Shown here: piece after piece, positions 42,184 through 51,456 of the stretch | How positions within the stretch are numbered: the first letter of the stretch is position 1 | Layout: each line of letters starts with the position of its first letter | Source of the DNA: an uncultured Poribacteria bacterium | GTDB taxonomy: Bacteria; Poribacteria; WGA-4E; WGA-3G | NCBI GenBank assembly: GCA_951813545.1 | Contig: OX638352.1 | Span: forward strand, 2,108,001 to 2,172,000 | Direction of reading: 5' to 3' | Length of the DNA stretch: 64,000 nucleotides | Position numbers and translations under genes: made by a program | Notes under the pieces: model-generated | Told to the model about the DNA's origin: nothing | What the model saw: the letters and a program-made list of their open reading frames with translations, nothing else | Database searches by the model: none

Positions 42184-43371
42184 CTATTCAAGTACAAGGA
42201 GCAGCTCATTGAGTGCGTCTTTTACCATGTCGTTAGTTTCGGTCTCCCTGAAGTAAACGTCAAGTTTGTGGGGCAGATTATCGTATTGGTCAGCCTCCTG
42301 AATCTGCTTCACCAAAGCAGGTTTCTTAAGAAGTTGCACGATACGGAGTCTATCTTCATGGTCAACGACCTCAGGATTGGCTAATAAGACGATCAAACGT
42401 CCGGCTAATCCATTAGCAAGTCCGTTTTCGGCGTAATGGTTCAAAGTATTAATAGCGGCTTGCTTAGTGTTGAGACTCGAGCCGTTTGTGAGAATTGCGA
42501 CGAGACCGTCAACAGCACCTGCATCAGGATATTTCAGCAGTGCCATAGCAATGTCCATACGCACGGTGTCATCGGAATCGCCAAGCGCATCAATCAGCAT
42601 ATCTGTGGGGTGTTCTTTGAGGAACATCATAGATTTTGCGGCGGCTCGTCGGACAACGGCGTTACTATCGGTCAAACCCGCGACGATTTTCCCTTCGGAC
42701 CCTTCGTTTCCGAGCAGATAGAGTGCGGTGTTAATTTCCATCTTCAACCCTTCATCAGCGGTTGCATTTTGGAGTGTCTCTAACCCCGCGGTGGCGGATG
42801 TGTCCCCTATATCCCCTACGATACGGACCAGCTGAATCTTCACATCAGATGGTGTGTTGCTGTCGCCAGCTGTCTTCAGGATGTCGTTAAGAGCTGGGTT
42901 GCCGATCTCCTTCAAGATTTGAACGAAGTCGCCGTGGACATTGCTATACCGGCGTTTAACGAGGTCCTCCAAAACAAAAGGCACGGCTGGTGCCCCTTTA
43001 TCAATGAGGACCTGCATGGCATCCTTTTGTATCCTATGGCGTTCTCCGAGGATCTGCAGGATTTTCTTTATCTCATACTCTCCCAATTCACCAACGCGAC
43101 GGTCACGCTCGGTTTGGTATCTGGTTTCTACATTATGGGTTCTAGCGGCACCCGTTGAAATGGCGTTGCTATAAGCAAGCACCAAGAGCGCACGAGGTTC
43201 AACCTTATTTTCCTCTTCTTGCTCAGCACGTTCAAGATGTTGAGCTGCCTCCAGCGAGAGTCCGGCGTCTAATAACTTACTCCTACCAACTTCAAGTTGG
43301 GTGATGACCTGTTCCTGGCAGCCGAAACCTACAACCGCTATAAGCAGTAATATCGTCAAAAACTTTTTCAT
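42184..43371 (-). CDS. HEAT-repeat lipoprotein (first of tandem pair)
   Basis: I chose the ATG at 43371 (MKKFLTILLLIAVVGFGCQE), a lipoprotein signal with VGFGC lipobox; the frame is open 38 codons further with no signal. The first 60 residues look like a tetratricopeptide-like region (AAQHLERAEQEEENKVEPRA). The body is a chain of HEAT-like repeats: DKGAPAVPFVLEDLVKRRYS, GEKIVAGLTDS-like units (SEGKIVAGLTDSNAVVRRAA) and DALGDSDDTVRMDIAMALLK. Such scaffolds bind other proteins. It is a clear paralogue of the next gene, so this is a tandem duplication. Confidence 0.85.
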   Translation of the reverse strand: MKKFLTILLLIAVVGFGCQEQVITQLEVGRSKLLDAGLSLEAAQHLERAEQEEENKVEPRALLVLAYSNAISTGAARTHNVETRYQTERDRRVGELGEYEIKKILQILGERHRIQKDAMQVLIDKGAPAVPFVLEDLVKRRYSNVHGDFVQILKEIGNPALNDILKTAGDSNTPSDVKIQLVRIVGDIGDTSATAGLETLQNATADEGLKMEINTALYLLGNEGSEGKIVAGLTDSNAVVRRAAAKSMMFLKEHPTDMLIDALGDSDDTVRMDIAMALLKYPDAGAVDGLVAILTNGSSLNTKQAAINTLNHYAENGLANGLAGRLIVLLANPEVVDHEDRLRIVQLLKKPALVKQIQEADQYDNLPHKLDVYFRETETNDMVKDALNELLLVLE

Positions 43372-43825
43372 GTTCGGTTTATCTTTTCCTCCTGGAATCT
43401 CAATTAGACTCGCCCGTCCGTGCCCCTCATTGTGTTCGTACTCTATGAAACTAATGCACACCATTCGATAGTGCACAACTTGCAAGCAGATAAAAAAATA
43501 ACCAATTTAACTTCTCTCAGTCCAGTTCGGTAACGTCAATCTAGGGCGAAACTTGCAGGTTCCCCATATAGCGAAGACACTCGAGGTCCTCAATATTTTC
43601 ATACCTATTAATCCGGGCAAGTACTGATGTAACAAATATTCTAAAATAAATACATTTTTCTGTCAACAATTTAAGGGGCAGTTTACAAACTTTCAATTTT
43701 GAAAACAGAAAATTTTCAGGACTTCGGCAAATTCTGTTTCAGCTGCGATAGTGGTTGAAGACCGAATCCACTCTTAAAAAGCACTCGAAAAGCAGACTAT
43801 AGAAAAATTTTGTCCATATTAAGCA
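43372..43825. other. AT-rich gap between HEAT lipoprotein genes
   Basis: I see no gene in these 454 bp. They must contain the promoter of the first HEAT gene, if it has its own, since the next gene upstream ends at 43826. Part of the sequence is strongly AT-rich (43630-43720). No clear hairpin, repeat or RNA gene stands out. Confidence 0.4.
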
Positions 43826-45022
43826 CTATTGGAGAGCATCAAGGAGCTGTTTAAGCGATGTTCTGACGAGTTCGCTCTGTTCCGTTTCTCTGTGATATTC
43901 ATAGAGTTTGAACTCAAGATTGTCGTACAACTCGGTTGCCCGAATTTGCTTCAGAAACGGTTCCCTTTTTAGAAGTTGGACCAGATGGAGCCGATTGTCC
44001 GCATCGCTAACGGTTCCACCAATCAATAACATTGTGATACGTTTTGCCAAGCCTCTGGCAAGCTTGTTTTGTCCATAAACGTCAAGTGTACCAATGGCTG
44101 CCTGCTTCGGATCTTTGTTCAATTCACCGGTGAGGATGTTTACGAGTGAGTCAACAGCGGTGGCATCCCGATGTATCGCAAGTGCTTCTACAAGTGATGC
44201 AACGACTTCAGAGTCGGTATCTTTTAACCCCGCAATGAGCGTTTTCGGCGGTACATCGTTGATATTAACCATGGCTTTTGCAGCGGCGCGGCGGACAGCA
44301 ACATCACTATGACTTATCCCGGCGATGATGTCTTTTTGATACGATTTTTCACCGAGCTGATAGAGCGTTGTATTAATCTCCATTGTCAGTCCCAGGTCCA
44401 TTGTGCCGGTTTGAAGGGATTTTAACGCGTCTACAGCTTTTGCATCACCGATTTCAGCCAAGACTTGCACGAGTTTACCCTTGACAACGGGTGCGGTAGT
44501 TTCATCGGTGAGTCTCGCGAGAACGAGGTCAAGCCCCTCGGAACCCAGCTGGACCAGCATTTGTGCAAAATTGGAATGAAGGGTTGGATATCTGCCTTTG
44601 GTGAGACTGTCGAGAATTAAGACAGTTGCCTCGGGGCCCTTATCAACAAGCACCTGTAAGCCATCTTTCTGTATACGGGAAGGTTTACTGAGAATTTGTA
44701 GAATTTGCTTCATCTCAGCTTCAGTGAGCTCTTGTATTCGCTGCTCTCGTTGATTTTTGAATTTGGCTTCAACACCAAGACTGCTGGCACTTCCGGTAGA
44801 AAGTCCATGTGAATAAGCGATAAGAAGTAGGGCGCGCGGCTCCAGTTTATTAGCCTCTTCCTGTTCTGCTTTTTCGAGATGTTCAACGGCTTCCAACGCG
44901 TTACCGCTGTCAATCAGTTTACTTCTGCCCACAGATAGATTGCTTGGCCCCTTCTGTTTTGTCTCACAACCGAAACCCATGAGTAATAGGACAACCAGTG
45001 GAATGATTAAGATTTTTTTCAT
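43826..45022 (-). CDS. HEAT-repeat lipoprotein (second of tandem pair)
   Basis: The protein starts with a lipoprotein signal (IIPLVVLLLMGFGCETK) and shares its plan with its neighbour: SNLSVGRSKLIDSGNALEAV / HLEKAEQEEANKLEPRALLL and the same series of HEAT-like repeats (KDIIAGISHSDVAVRRAAAK). It is slightly shorter. Both should be lipid-anchored at the inner or outer membrane. GGAGG precedes the ATG. Function is unknown; the helical repeat suggests a scaffold or assembly role. Upstream lies a heptamer repeat and the promoter of the divergent peptidase gene. Confidence 0.85.
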   Translation of the reverse strand: MKKILIIPLVVLLLMGFGCETKQKGPSNLSVGRSKLIDSGNALEAVEHLEKAEQEEANKLEPRALLLIAYSHGLSTGSASSLGVEAKFKNQREQRIQELTEAEMKQILQILSKPSRIQKDGLQVLVDKGPEATVLILDSLTKGRYPTLHSNFAQMLVQLGSEGLDLVLARLTDETTAPVVKGKLVQVLAEIGDAKAVDALKSLQTGTMDLGLTMEINTTLYQLGEKSYQKDIIAGISHSDVAVRRAAAKAMVNINDVPPKTLIAGLKDTDSEVVASLVEALAIHRDATAVDSLVNILTGELNKDPKQAAIGTLDVYGQNKLARGLAKRITMLLIGGTVSDADNRLHLVQLLKREPFLKQIRATELYDNLEFKLYEYHRETEQSELVRTSLKQLLDALQ

Positions 45023-45168
45023 TACCCTGTTTTCCTCCTGAAAATCGTTCTTTTTTAGAAATGATTGCTAATGCAACCGCATGCCACAACACGTTGTAAT
45101 TTTGAAATACCTTCATTGTAACAATATCACAAAATTGGAAAAAAGTCAAGTGATTTTGCGAGATGATT

Positions 45169-45216
45169 CAGTTTTCGGTCTTCTGGAGGTATAGCAGTTC
45201 CTAAAGACCGAAACTG
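45169..45216. repeat. Short heptamer inverted repeat
   Basis: CAGTTTTCGGTC (45169-45180) and GACCGAAACTG (45206-45216) form an imperfect inverted repeat of the same family as the other heptamer elements. Confidence 0.5.
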
Positions 45217-45253
45217 ACACCACAAGAGAACTAATTGCCTCTGCAAAATGGTG

Positions 45254-45282
45254 TTGACATGTGCGCTGGTTTTGGGTATACT
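45254..45282 (+). promoter_or_regulatory. Consensus sigma-70 promoter for the M14 peptidase gene
   Basis: TTGACA (45254-45259) and TATACT (45277-45282) are 17 bp apart. The start codon lies 254 bp downstream, so the mRNA would have a long leader. Confidence 0.65.
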
Positions 45283-45536
45283 TGTCGTTGTGTATCAAAA
45301 CAATAAAATTCGCTGAGGGCGGCGCGCTTATTATAAAGTCGGTTTACAAGATAGAAACGACAAAAGTTAACGCGCTGTGCTAGTTAATTTTGTCTTTATA
45401 GAGTTTGCTTATGCGCGAACGACATCTTTGAATTTTATCACGGAACGAGCGAACCCTTGATTCACAAAGGATCGAGAAAACAACTAGCACAAGTCGTAAA
45501 GTTAAGTAACTCGTGCCCATAGAAAGGGAATTTCTC
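45283..45536 (+). promoter_or_regulatory. Long 5' leader with a distant inverted repeat
   Basis: GTGCTAGTT (45377-45385) and AACTAGCAC (45482-45490) are exact complements 96 nt apart, so the leader could fold into a long closing stem over an internal domain. The ribosome site AAAGGGAA is at 45523-45530. This is not a riboswitch class I recognise. Confidence 0.35.
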
Positions 45537-48215
45537 ATGAACATTTTCGGCTTTTTCCATATCAATCCTCCTGCTCTGTTTCATGAACAAAAAACTGGCT
45601 TAAGTGTGTTGCTAATATGTGTGGTGTTACTGTCGGGATCAGCAAACGCACAGATTATGTCCCCAGAAGAGGTTCTCGGATTTCAGGTTGGCTCAGATTA
45701 TCAAGTAGCAGCATGGCAGACAATTTCTGATTATATGCGGCATGTGGCAGCGAATTCGGATCGGGTCTTTCTGGAAACTCTTGGGAAAACGACAGAGGAC
45801 AACGATTTCCTGATGTTGTTAATTTCTGCGCCAGAAAATTTGGAAAATTTGGGACACTATCAGCAAATCCAAAGACAACTCGCGCTGCCCAGTAAACCCA
45901 CAACAGAAGGCAAGATCGCAGAGTTGGATGCCCTCGTAGAAGAGGGTAAAACAGTGGTGCTGATTAATTGTAATCTGCATTCCACAGAGATCGCCTCTTC
46001 ACAGATGTCGATGGAACTCGCGCATCAATTCGCAACAACCGAAACACCGGAAATTAAGAAGATTCTTGAAAATGTGATAATTCTGCTTATCCCTTCAGCA
46101 AACCCTGACGGCTTAAACATTGTAGTGGACTGGTATAACCGAACCGTCGGCACATCCTATGAAGGGTCAGAAATCCCGTGGTTGTATCATAAATATACCG
46201 GGCATGACAACAATCGCGATTGGTTTATGTTGACGCAGGTGGAAACGCAGCTGCTGACGCGAGTGCTTTATGAGGAATGGTTTCCGGAAGTTGTCTACGA
46301 TGTGCATGAGATGAGTTATCGCGGTCCTCGGTTTGTAATACCACCCTATTTTGAGCCGGTCAATCCGAATATCCCACCGCTCTTACAACGGACGCTTTCG
46401 CTAATTGGAGCGCAGCTTGCCTTCGACTTAACGAGCGATGGATTTACAGGTGTGCTTTCAAGTGCTGTCTACGACACATGGTGGCATGGCGGCTTTCGGA
46501 CGGTTCCATATCGTCACAACATGGTAGGCATTTTGACGGAAGCGGCACGCGTGGAAATAGCAACGCCCATTTTCCAACCGCATCATACTTTAAAAGGCTA
46601 TCGGCGCGGACTCGATAAATATACGCTCCGCACGAACTTCCCCGAACCGTGGCTCGGAGGCTGGTGGCGATTGCGAGACATCGTAGAATATGAGAAGGCG
46701 GCTGCCATGTCAATCCTCGCCTTCGCTGCTGAGCACCGAGAGACATTGAAGACGAATTTTTACAAGATGGGACTCAATGCGATAGCAAAAGGGGAAAATG
46801 AACCGCCACGCGCATTCCTCATCCCGACGCAGCAACGCGATATTCACACAACGCTCAAAATGCTGGATATTCTGAAACGTGGAGGCGTACAGATTCATCA
46901 GGCGAACGCGCCGTTCACCGCTGATGGTGTAGAATACCCAGCGGACACCTACGTCGTTTCGATGTCCCAACCCTTTCGGGCACACGCCAAGGACCTGCTT
47001 GAGGTCCAACGCTACCCGGAACGCCGCCCGTCGCCTGAATCACCACCGGAACGTCCTTACGACATCGCGGGCTGGACACTGCCCTTACAGATGGGTGTCA
47101 GAACAATCGCGGTTGTGCATCCGTTTGAGGCAGATTTAAGGCAGATTCCAACACTGACACAGGTGCAAGGCACACTGGAGGGTGTCCCAGAGCCGACCAG
47201 CTATCTGCTTGAGAATCGGACGAACATGGCAGCGATTGTCCTGAACCGTTTGTTCAATGAGGCATTGCCGGACAACAGTCCGAAATATACCCTCCATTGG
47301 GCAAAAAGAAAAATAAACAGCACTGGTAAAACCTTTCCGCCTGGTACCATCTTAATAAAAACAGCGGAACCACCGCTACAGCAGGTTGAAGAGATGCGGA
47401 CACTCGCATCCGAACACGGTATTCACATCCATGCCGATGCATCTATTGATGAAAAGACGCTGAGTCGCACATTCTCAAAAGTGACTGGACCCCGCCTCGG
47501 TCTCTATAAACCCTGGACAGCGAACATGGATGAAGGGTGGACGCGCTGGGTTTTGGACACACACGGATTCAATTATAACAACCTCACGAACTCGGAAATC
47601 CGTGCCGGAGATTTGGCAGCGCGTTACGACGCTATAATTTTACCAGATTTCGGTGCCTCTGGTATTCTCAATGGACACGCAACTGGGAAATTACCCCCGG
47701 AATATGTCGGCGGAATCGGCACAGAAGGGTTAGCGAATTTGAGAACGTTTGTGGAGGATGGCGGCACGCTTATCTGTTTAAATCGTGCGACAGAACTTCC
47801 CTTGAAATATTTCGGGCTTGACGAAAAGGGCATTGTCAATGTGGTGGAGAAAGCAAATCAACCCAAGGAAGACGAGTTTTTTTGCCCCGGCTCATTACTA
47901 CGGGTTCGGATAGACACGAAGCACCCCATCGGACATGGACTGGACGAGGAGATGGCAATCTTTTTTAAATCGGGACCTGTTTTTGAAGCCGGGCGCGGGG
48001 ACGCAAAAGTTGTGGCGACATATCCTGAGTTTAATCCATTGATGAGCGGTTGGCTTGAGGGTGAAAAACGAATTCGGCAGAAGGCAGCACTTTTGGAAAC
48101 AAACTTAGGCGATGGGCGTGTGGTTCTGTTCGGTTTCAAACCGCAGCATCGAGGGCAATCTTACGGAACATTTAAACTGCTTTTCAACGCTATTTTCTAC
48201 AGCACTGTCCCTTAG
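45537..48215 (+). CDS. Secreted M14-type zinc carboxypeptidase-like protein
   Basis: I chose ATG 45537 because AAAGGGAA lies 7 bases upstream; an in-frame GTG at 45513 lacks a site. A signal peptide (ending SGSANA) leads to an M14-like domain: NLHSTEIASSQMSMELAHQF (HxxE zinc pair), LLIPSANPDGLNI, GHDNNRDWF, YDVHEMSYRGPRF (third zinc His) and GILTEAARVE (candidate catalytic Glu). The last 200 residues form a further domain (DLAARYDAIILPDFGASGIL, LRTFVEDGGTLICLNRATEL) like class I glutamine-amidotransferase-type folds. It probably cleaves peptides outside the cell. The GH32-like gene follows 33 bp downstream. Confidence 0.85.
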   Translation: MNIFGFFHINPPALFHEQKTGLSVLLICVVLLSGSANAQIMSPEEVLGFQVGSDYQVAAWQTISDYMRHVAANSDRVFLETLGKTTEDNDFLMLLISAPENLENLGHYQQIQRQLALPSKPTTEGKIAELDALVEEGKTVVLINCNLHSTEIASSQMSMELAHQFATTETPEIKKILENVIILLIPSANPDGLNIVVDWYNRTVGTSYEGSEIPWLYHKYTGHDNNRDWFMLTQVETQLLTRVLYEEWFPEVVYDVHEMSYRGPRFVIPPYFEPVNPNIPPLLQRTLSLIGAQLAFDLTSDGFTGVLSSAVYDTWWHGGFRTVPYRHNMVGILTEAARVEIATPIFQPHHTLKGYRRGLDKYTLRTNFPEPWLGGWWRLRDIVEYEKAAAMSILAFAAEHRETLKTNFYKMGLNAIAKGENEPPRAFLIPTQQRDIHTTLKMLDILKRGGVQIHQANAPFTADGVEYPADTYVVSMSQPFRAHAKDLLEVQRYPERRPSPESPPERPYDIAGWTLPLQMGVRTIAVVHPFEADLRQIPTLTQVQGTLEGVPEPTSYLLENRTNMAAIVLNRLFNEALPDNSPKYTLHWAKRKINSTGKTFPPGTILIKTAEPPLQQVEEMRTLASEHGIHIHADASIDEKTLSRTFSKVTGPRLGLYKPWTANMDEGWTRWVLDTHGFNYNNLTNSEIRAGDLAARYDAIILPDFGASGILNGHATGKLPPEYVGGIGTEGLANLRTFVEDGGTLICLNRATELPLKYFGLDEKGIVNVVEKANQPKEDEFFCPGSLLRVRIDTKHPIGHGLDEEMAIFFKSGPVFEAGRGDAKVVATYPEFNPLMSGWLEGEKRIRQKAALLETNLGDGRVVLFGFKPQHRGQSYGTFKLLFNAIFYSTVP

Positions 48216-48248
48216 AAACAACATGAGTTATGGAAAGGTAGGCACCTT

Positions 48249-50321
48249 ATGTTCACGACGACGGACAAGACGCTCGTAAGCTGGTTCTGCTTTGATGAGG
48301 AAGCCCCAAAGCACTGCAGCGTGATTACCGTGCAGGCGGCTGACAAGTATGACGCACTTGCTTTTGGACAGGATGCCCAAGGTAGGTGGTCCACCGCCAG
48401 CGATGATAACACCCGCACGCAAACCACCGAACAACTCTCGCAAAATCCGGCACAGGAAATTGTAATCGGACAGTTCATGATGATGGCCGCCGTTTACAAG
48501 GACAACTCGGTCACCATTTACCGCGATGGGGAAGTGTACGCCGACTATACCATCGAAGAGCCGTTTGATTTTCTGAACAGCCCCTATCTACAACTCGTAA
48601 TTGGCTCGGTCAATCTAAACCCTAACTACGCCACATCATTCAAGGGGAAAGTCAAGGATGTCCGAATTTATGCCCAGGCTTTGACGCAAGAGCAGATTAA
48701 GGAACTGAGACCGAACACACCTTCGGCAATTCAACCCTTCAGTTGGTATGATTTCTCGATAGATGGTTGGTGGGAAGATCGTGCCGGAAAATTTCCTGAG
48801 TTTAAAAATATTGCGGCGATAAAAGAGAACGATGAAGACGCGTATATTGTTTTCGATCGAGACGACAGACACATGTTTACCATGGACAACGAAGCTGTCC
48901 GTATCGCTCGTGATTTTCGTCAACGGCTGATGCATGACCCGAGTCGCCCAACGTATCACCTGGTTAATTCCGAAGGTGATAACGAAAGGAACTATTCGAC
49001 CGATCCCAATTTTATGATTTACTGGAAAGGTCAGTACCATTTCGGTTATATGTGCAAAGGCGACGAGCACGCTTTTGGTCACTTCACGAGTACCGACCTT
49101 GTTCATTGGCGGCGGCGTGGGGACTGCGCCTTGGGCAGCGGCGGCTGTGGTACGGGCGGTACGATTATCACTAAAGACGGCAAGAAAGTTATCTTCGTCG
49201 GCATATTTGGCGGTCGTCCAACTTATGTCGAGGCTTCGGATGAGCATCTGGAGGACTGGTCTAAACCGATTGAGATTGATGTGCCTCAAGAGGCACGGGA
49301 TGCCGATTATTGGGTATTCTGGGATCCGACGGCTTGGGTTGAGGGAGATTACTACTACATATTTTCGGGCGACCACCCAATGGAGGATACACGACCAGGG
49401 TTAGGGATTTGGTATAAAAGAACGACACTCATGCGCTCTAAAGACTTTAAGAAGTGGGAATTTCTCGGTGAATTTATGACGAAAGAGTTGCCGGGACTTG
49501 AACAACACGATCACTCCTGCACCGATTTCTTCAAACTCGGCAACAAGCACATGATGCTCCTTATCAGCCATAGCTGGGGTGCCCGGTACTATCTGGGTGA
49601 ATGGAAGGATAACAAGTTCACGCCCGAGTTTCATACCAAGATGAGTTGGAGCAACAATTATCGCGGCATACCCATCTATTGGGCACCCAAAACCTTCCTC
49701 ACACCAGACGGACGCAGAGTCGTTATTACCAATATACAGGTCAACCTTGGCAACACTTTATGGAGTTGTGCATTCTCATTGCCTTGGGAGTTGAGTCTGC
49801 CTGATGATGGGATTGTGCGTATTAAACCGGTTCATGAGCTTGAGTGTCTGCGCTACAACGAAACGGTTGAGAACAATATTACGGTCAAAAACGGCGAGGA
49901 CTACAGGCTGAAGGAAATCTCAGGTGATACGGTTGAATTGAATGTCACAATCAAGCCTACCGAAGCGAAAGACTATGGTGTAAAAGTGTTCAGTGACAAA
50001 GACAATCAGAACGGGATGGAGATCTTCTACTCAGCCGACGAGAAGACGATTTCGGTGGGCGATGGCAACGAAGAGGAAAAACCTTATGGTAGTTCACAAC
50101 CTTATAGCGTTGCGCCGTTCGAGTTAAACGCTGGGGAAGATTTGAACTTACGAATATTCATCGACAGAGCACTCGTGGAAGTCTTCATCAATGAACGTCA
50201 GGCAGTCGTACAGAGTCAACTGCATAAGCCAGAAGATGTTGGGATATGTCTTTACAGCAGAGGTGGGGACATCAAGTCGGACGTAACGGGTTGGAAGATG
50301 GCAGCAGCGAACCAATGGTAA
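48249..50321 (+). CDS. LamG-like domain fused to a GH32-type glycoside hydrolase
   Basis: Residues 1-155 form a LamG-like module (MMAAVYKDNSVTIYRDGEVY, GKVKDVRIYAQALTQEQIKE). From about 235 a GH32 five-bladed propeller follows: YSTDPNFMIYWKGQYHFGYM (the place of the WMNDPNG nucleophile Asp), VFWDPTAWVEGDYYYIFSG (the RDP Asp) and EQHDHSCTDFFKL (near the EC acid). The last 130 residues are a GH32 C-terminal beta-sandwich (LNLRIFIDRALVEVFINERQ). It should split fructose-containing or related sugars. No signal peptide is visible, so the enzyme is cytoplasmic or exported by another route. The nucleophile motif is variant and substrate is uncertain. Confidence 0.85.
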   Translation: MFTTTDKTLVSWFCFDEEAPKHCSVITVQAADKYDALAFGQDAQGRWSTASDDNTRTQTTEQLSQNPAQEIVIGQFMMMAAVYKDNSVTIYRDGEVYADYTIEEPFDFLNSPYLQLVIGSVNLNPNYATSFKGKVKDVRIYAQALTQEQIKELRPNTPSAIQPFSWYDFSIDGWWEDRAGKFPEFKNIAAIKENDEDAYIVFDRDDRHMFTMDNEAVRIARDFRQRLMHDPSRPTYHLVNSEGDNERNYSTDPNFMIYWKGQYHFGYMCKGDEHAFGHFTSTDLVHWRRRGDCALGSGGCGTGGTIITKDGKKVIFVGIFGGRPTYVEASDEHLEDWSKPIEIDVPQEARDADYWVFWDPTAWVEGDYYYIFSGDHPMEDTRPGLGIWYKRTTLMRSKDFKKWEFLGEFMTKELPGLEQHDHSCTDFFKLGNKHMMLLISHSWGARYYLGEWKDNKFTPEFHTKMSWSNNYRGIPIYWAPKTFLTPDGRRVVITNIQVNLGNTLWSCAFSLPWELSLPDDGIVRIKPVHELECLRYNETVENNITVKNGEDYRLKEISGDTVELNVTIKPTEAKDYGVKVFSDKDNQNGMEIFYSADEKTISVGDGNEEEKPYGSSQPYSVAPFELNAGEDLNLRIFIDRALVEVFINERQAVVQSQLHKPEDVGICLYSRGGDIKSDVTGWKMAAANQW

Positions 50322-50457
50322 GAGAGATACCGGTTACCCACCGGATTTAACCGAGGGTAGCACATTGGGGTGCTGGCACTGCTTCTTCGGCATATCCGTT
50401 GAGGAAAATGTGCCAGTGAATTTTCTTTGTAATTTTCAGCTTTCTGTGAAAAACAAC

Positions 50458-51342
50458 CTAATTTCTCCTCAAGCGGATTTCACCGGCAGCGGCGCGTAAT
50501 TTCAGCAACGGTCCACCGCCGTTAATCGTTCCCTTTAACCGACTTTCGACATCTCTGTGAGGTTGAATGGAAAAGTCGCTTGAGATATTACCTTGCGTTT
50601 GGGCATCTACGTTAACTGCGATATCAGGATGGAGCGCGACATCTATCCCTCCACTTTCAGATGTGTGCAAAGTCCAGGGATGTTGTGGTTGTGTTGTCAT
50701 TTCCGCTCGGATATTCCCCAAAGCGGTTGTCAGGTTAACGCTACTTTGGCACCCTTTAAGCGTGATATCCCCACTTCCGCCGGTTTTTCCCGACACTACA
50801 CCTTGGATTTTGCCGAGGTGTAGGCTGCCATCTAAAACCTCCGCACTTACCGTTCCAATCAAATTGTCAACGTAGATATCGCCGGAAGCGGCAGTTTTGA
50901 GCGTGACATTATACTGGCGCGGTACTGTCACGCGAACATCAACTGTAAACCACTTCAATCCCTCTTGCCAATGCTCTCGTCTACGTTTGAACTTTCCTTC
51001 AATTCGAATATCTGATTGGGTATCTGAGTCGCCATTTTTGGTTGTGATCTCAAAATCCCCGGGCAATTCACTAATCCATTTGACAGACTTCAGTCGCAGT
51101 GCTCGAAACTTTGCTTTCCATTCCTTTGTGTAGGCAATATTGATATGATCCTGATCTGTAGTTTCTATATTAATTGCACCAAACTCCAGATCAACTGTTA
51201 AACGTCCGGTAGGATTAACAGTAAAACCTGATCGGTTCGTGTGTGAGTTTTCGACATCTCCTATAAACAGGACAAAGATAACCATTGATAGAAACAGGAG
51301 AAGAAGGACCAGAAAAGCGACTAACCGCTTAGACTTTGTCAC
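50458..51342 (-). CDS. Membrane-anchored DUF4097-like protein
   Basis: The start is a GTG (51342) with AAGGAG 6 bases upstream. A single helix (VAFLVLLLLFLSMVIFVLFI) anchors the protein, followed by a beta-solenoid-like region with repeated strand pairs (VTLKTAASGDIYVDNLIGTV, KTGGSGDITLKGCQSSVNLT, SESGGIDVALHPDIAVNVDA), the pattern of DUF4097 putative adhesin/auto-surveillance proteins. In other bacteria these sit with anti-sigma factors or PspC-like proteins. There is no partner next to it here. Confidence 0.78.
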   Translation of the reverse strand: MTKSKRLVAFLVLLLLFLSMVIFVLFIGDVENSHTNRSGFTVNPTGRLTVDLEFGAINIETTDQDHINIAYTKEWKAKFRALRLKSVKWISELPGDFEITTKNGDSDTQSDIRIEGKFKRRREHWQEGLKWFTVDVRVTVPRQYNVTLKTAASGDIYVDNLIGTVSAEVLDGSLHLGKIQGVVSGKTGGSGDITLKGCQSSVNLTTALGNIRAEMTTQPQHPWTLHTSESGGIDVALHPDIAVNVDAQTQGNISSDFSIQPHRDVESRLKGTINGGGPLLKLRAAAGEIRLRRN

Positions 51343-51456
51343 TATGGACTCCTTTTGTTGGTGTTGCGGTTCATCAATGGAATAAATAACCGAGGCTTAT
51401 TCAGTATCACTGCTACTTTGCGTAAACTCTGATAGGAATCATTTTTAGGCGTTAAC

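Noticed and set aside
43500..43620. Short minus-strand frame ending in LRYMGNLQVSP
   Set aside because: It is only about 20 residues, with no start and no family resemblance strong enough to call a remnant.
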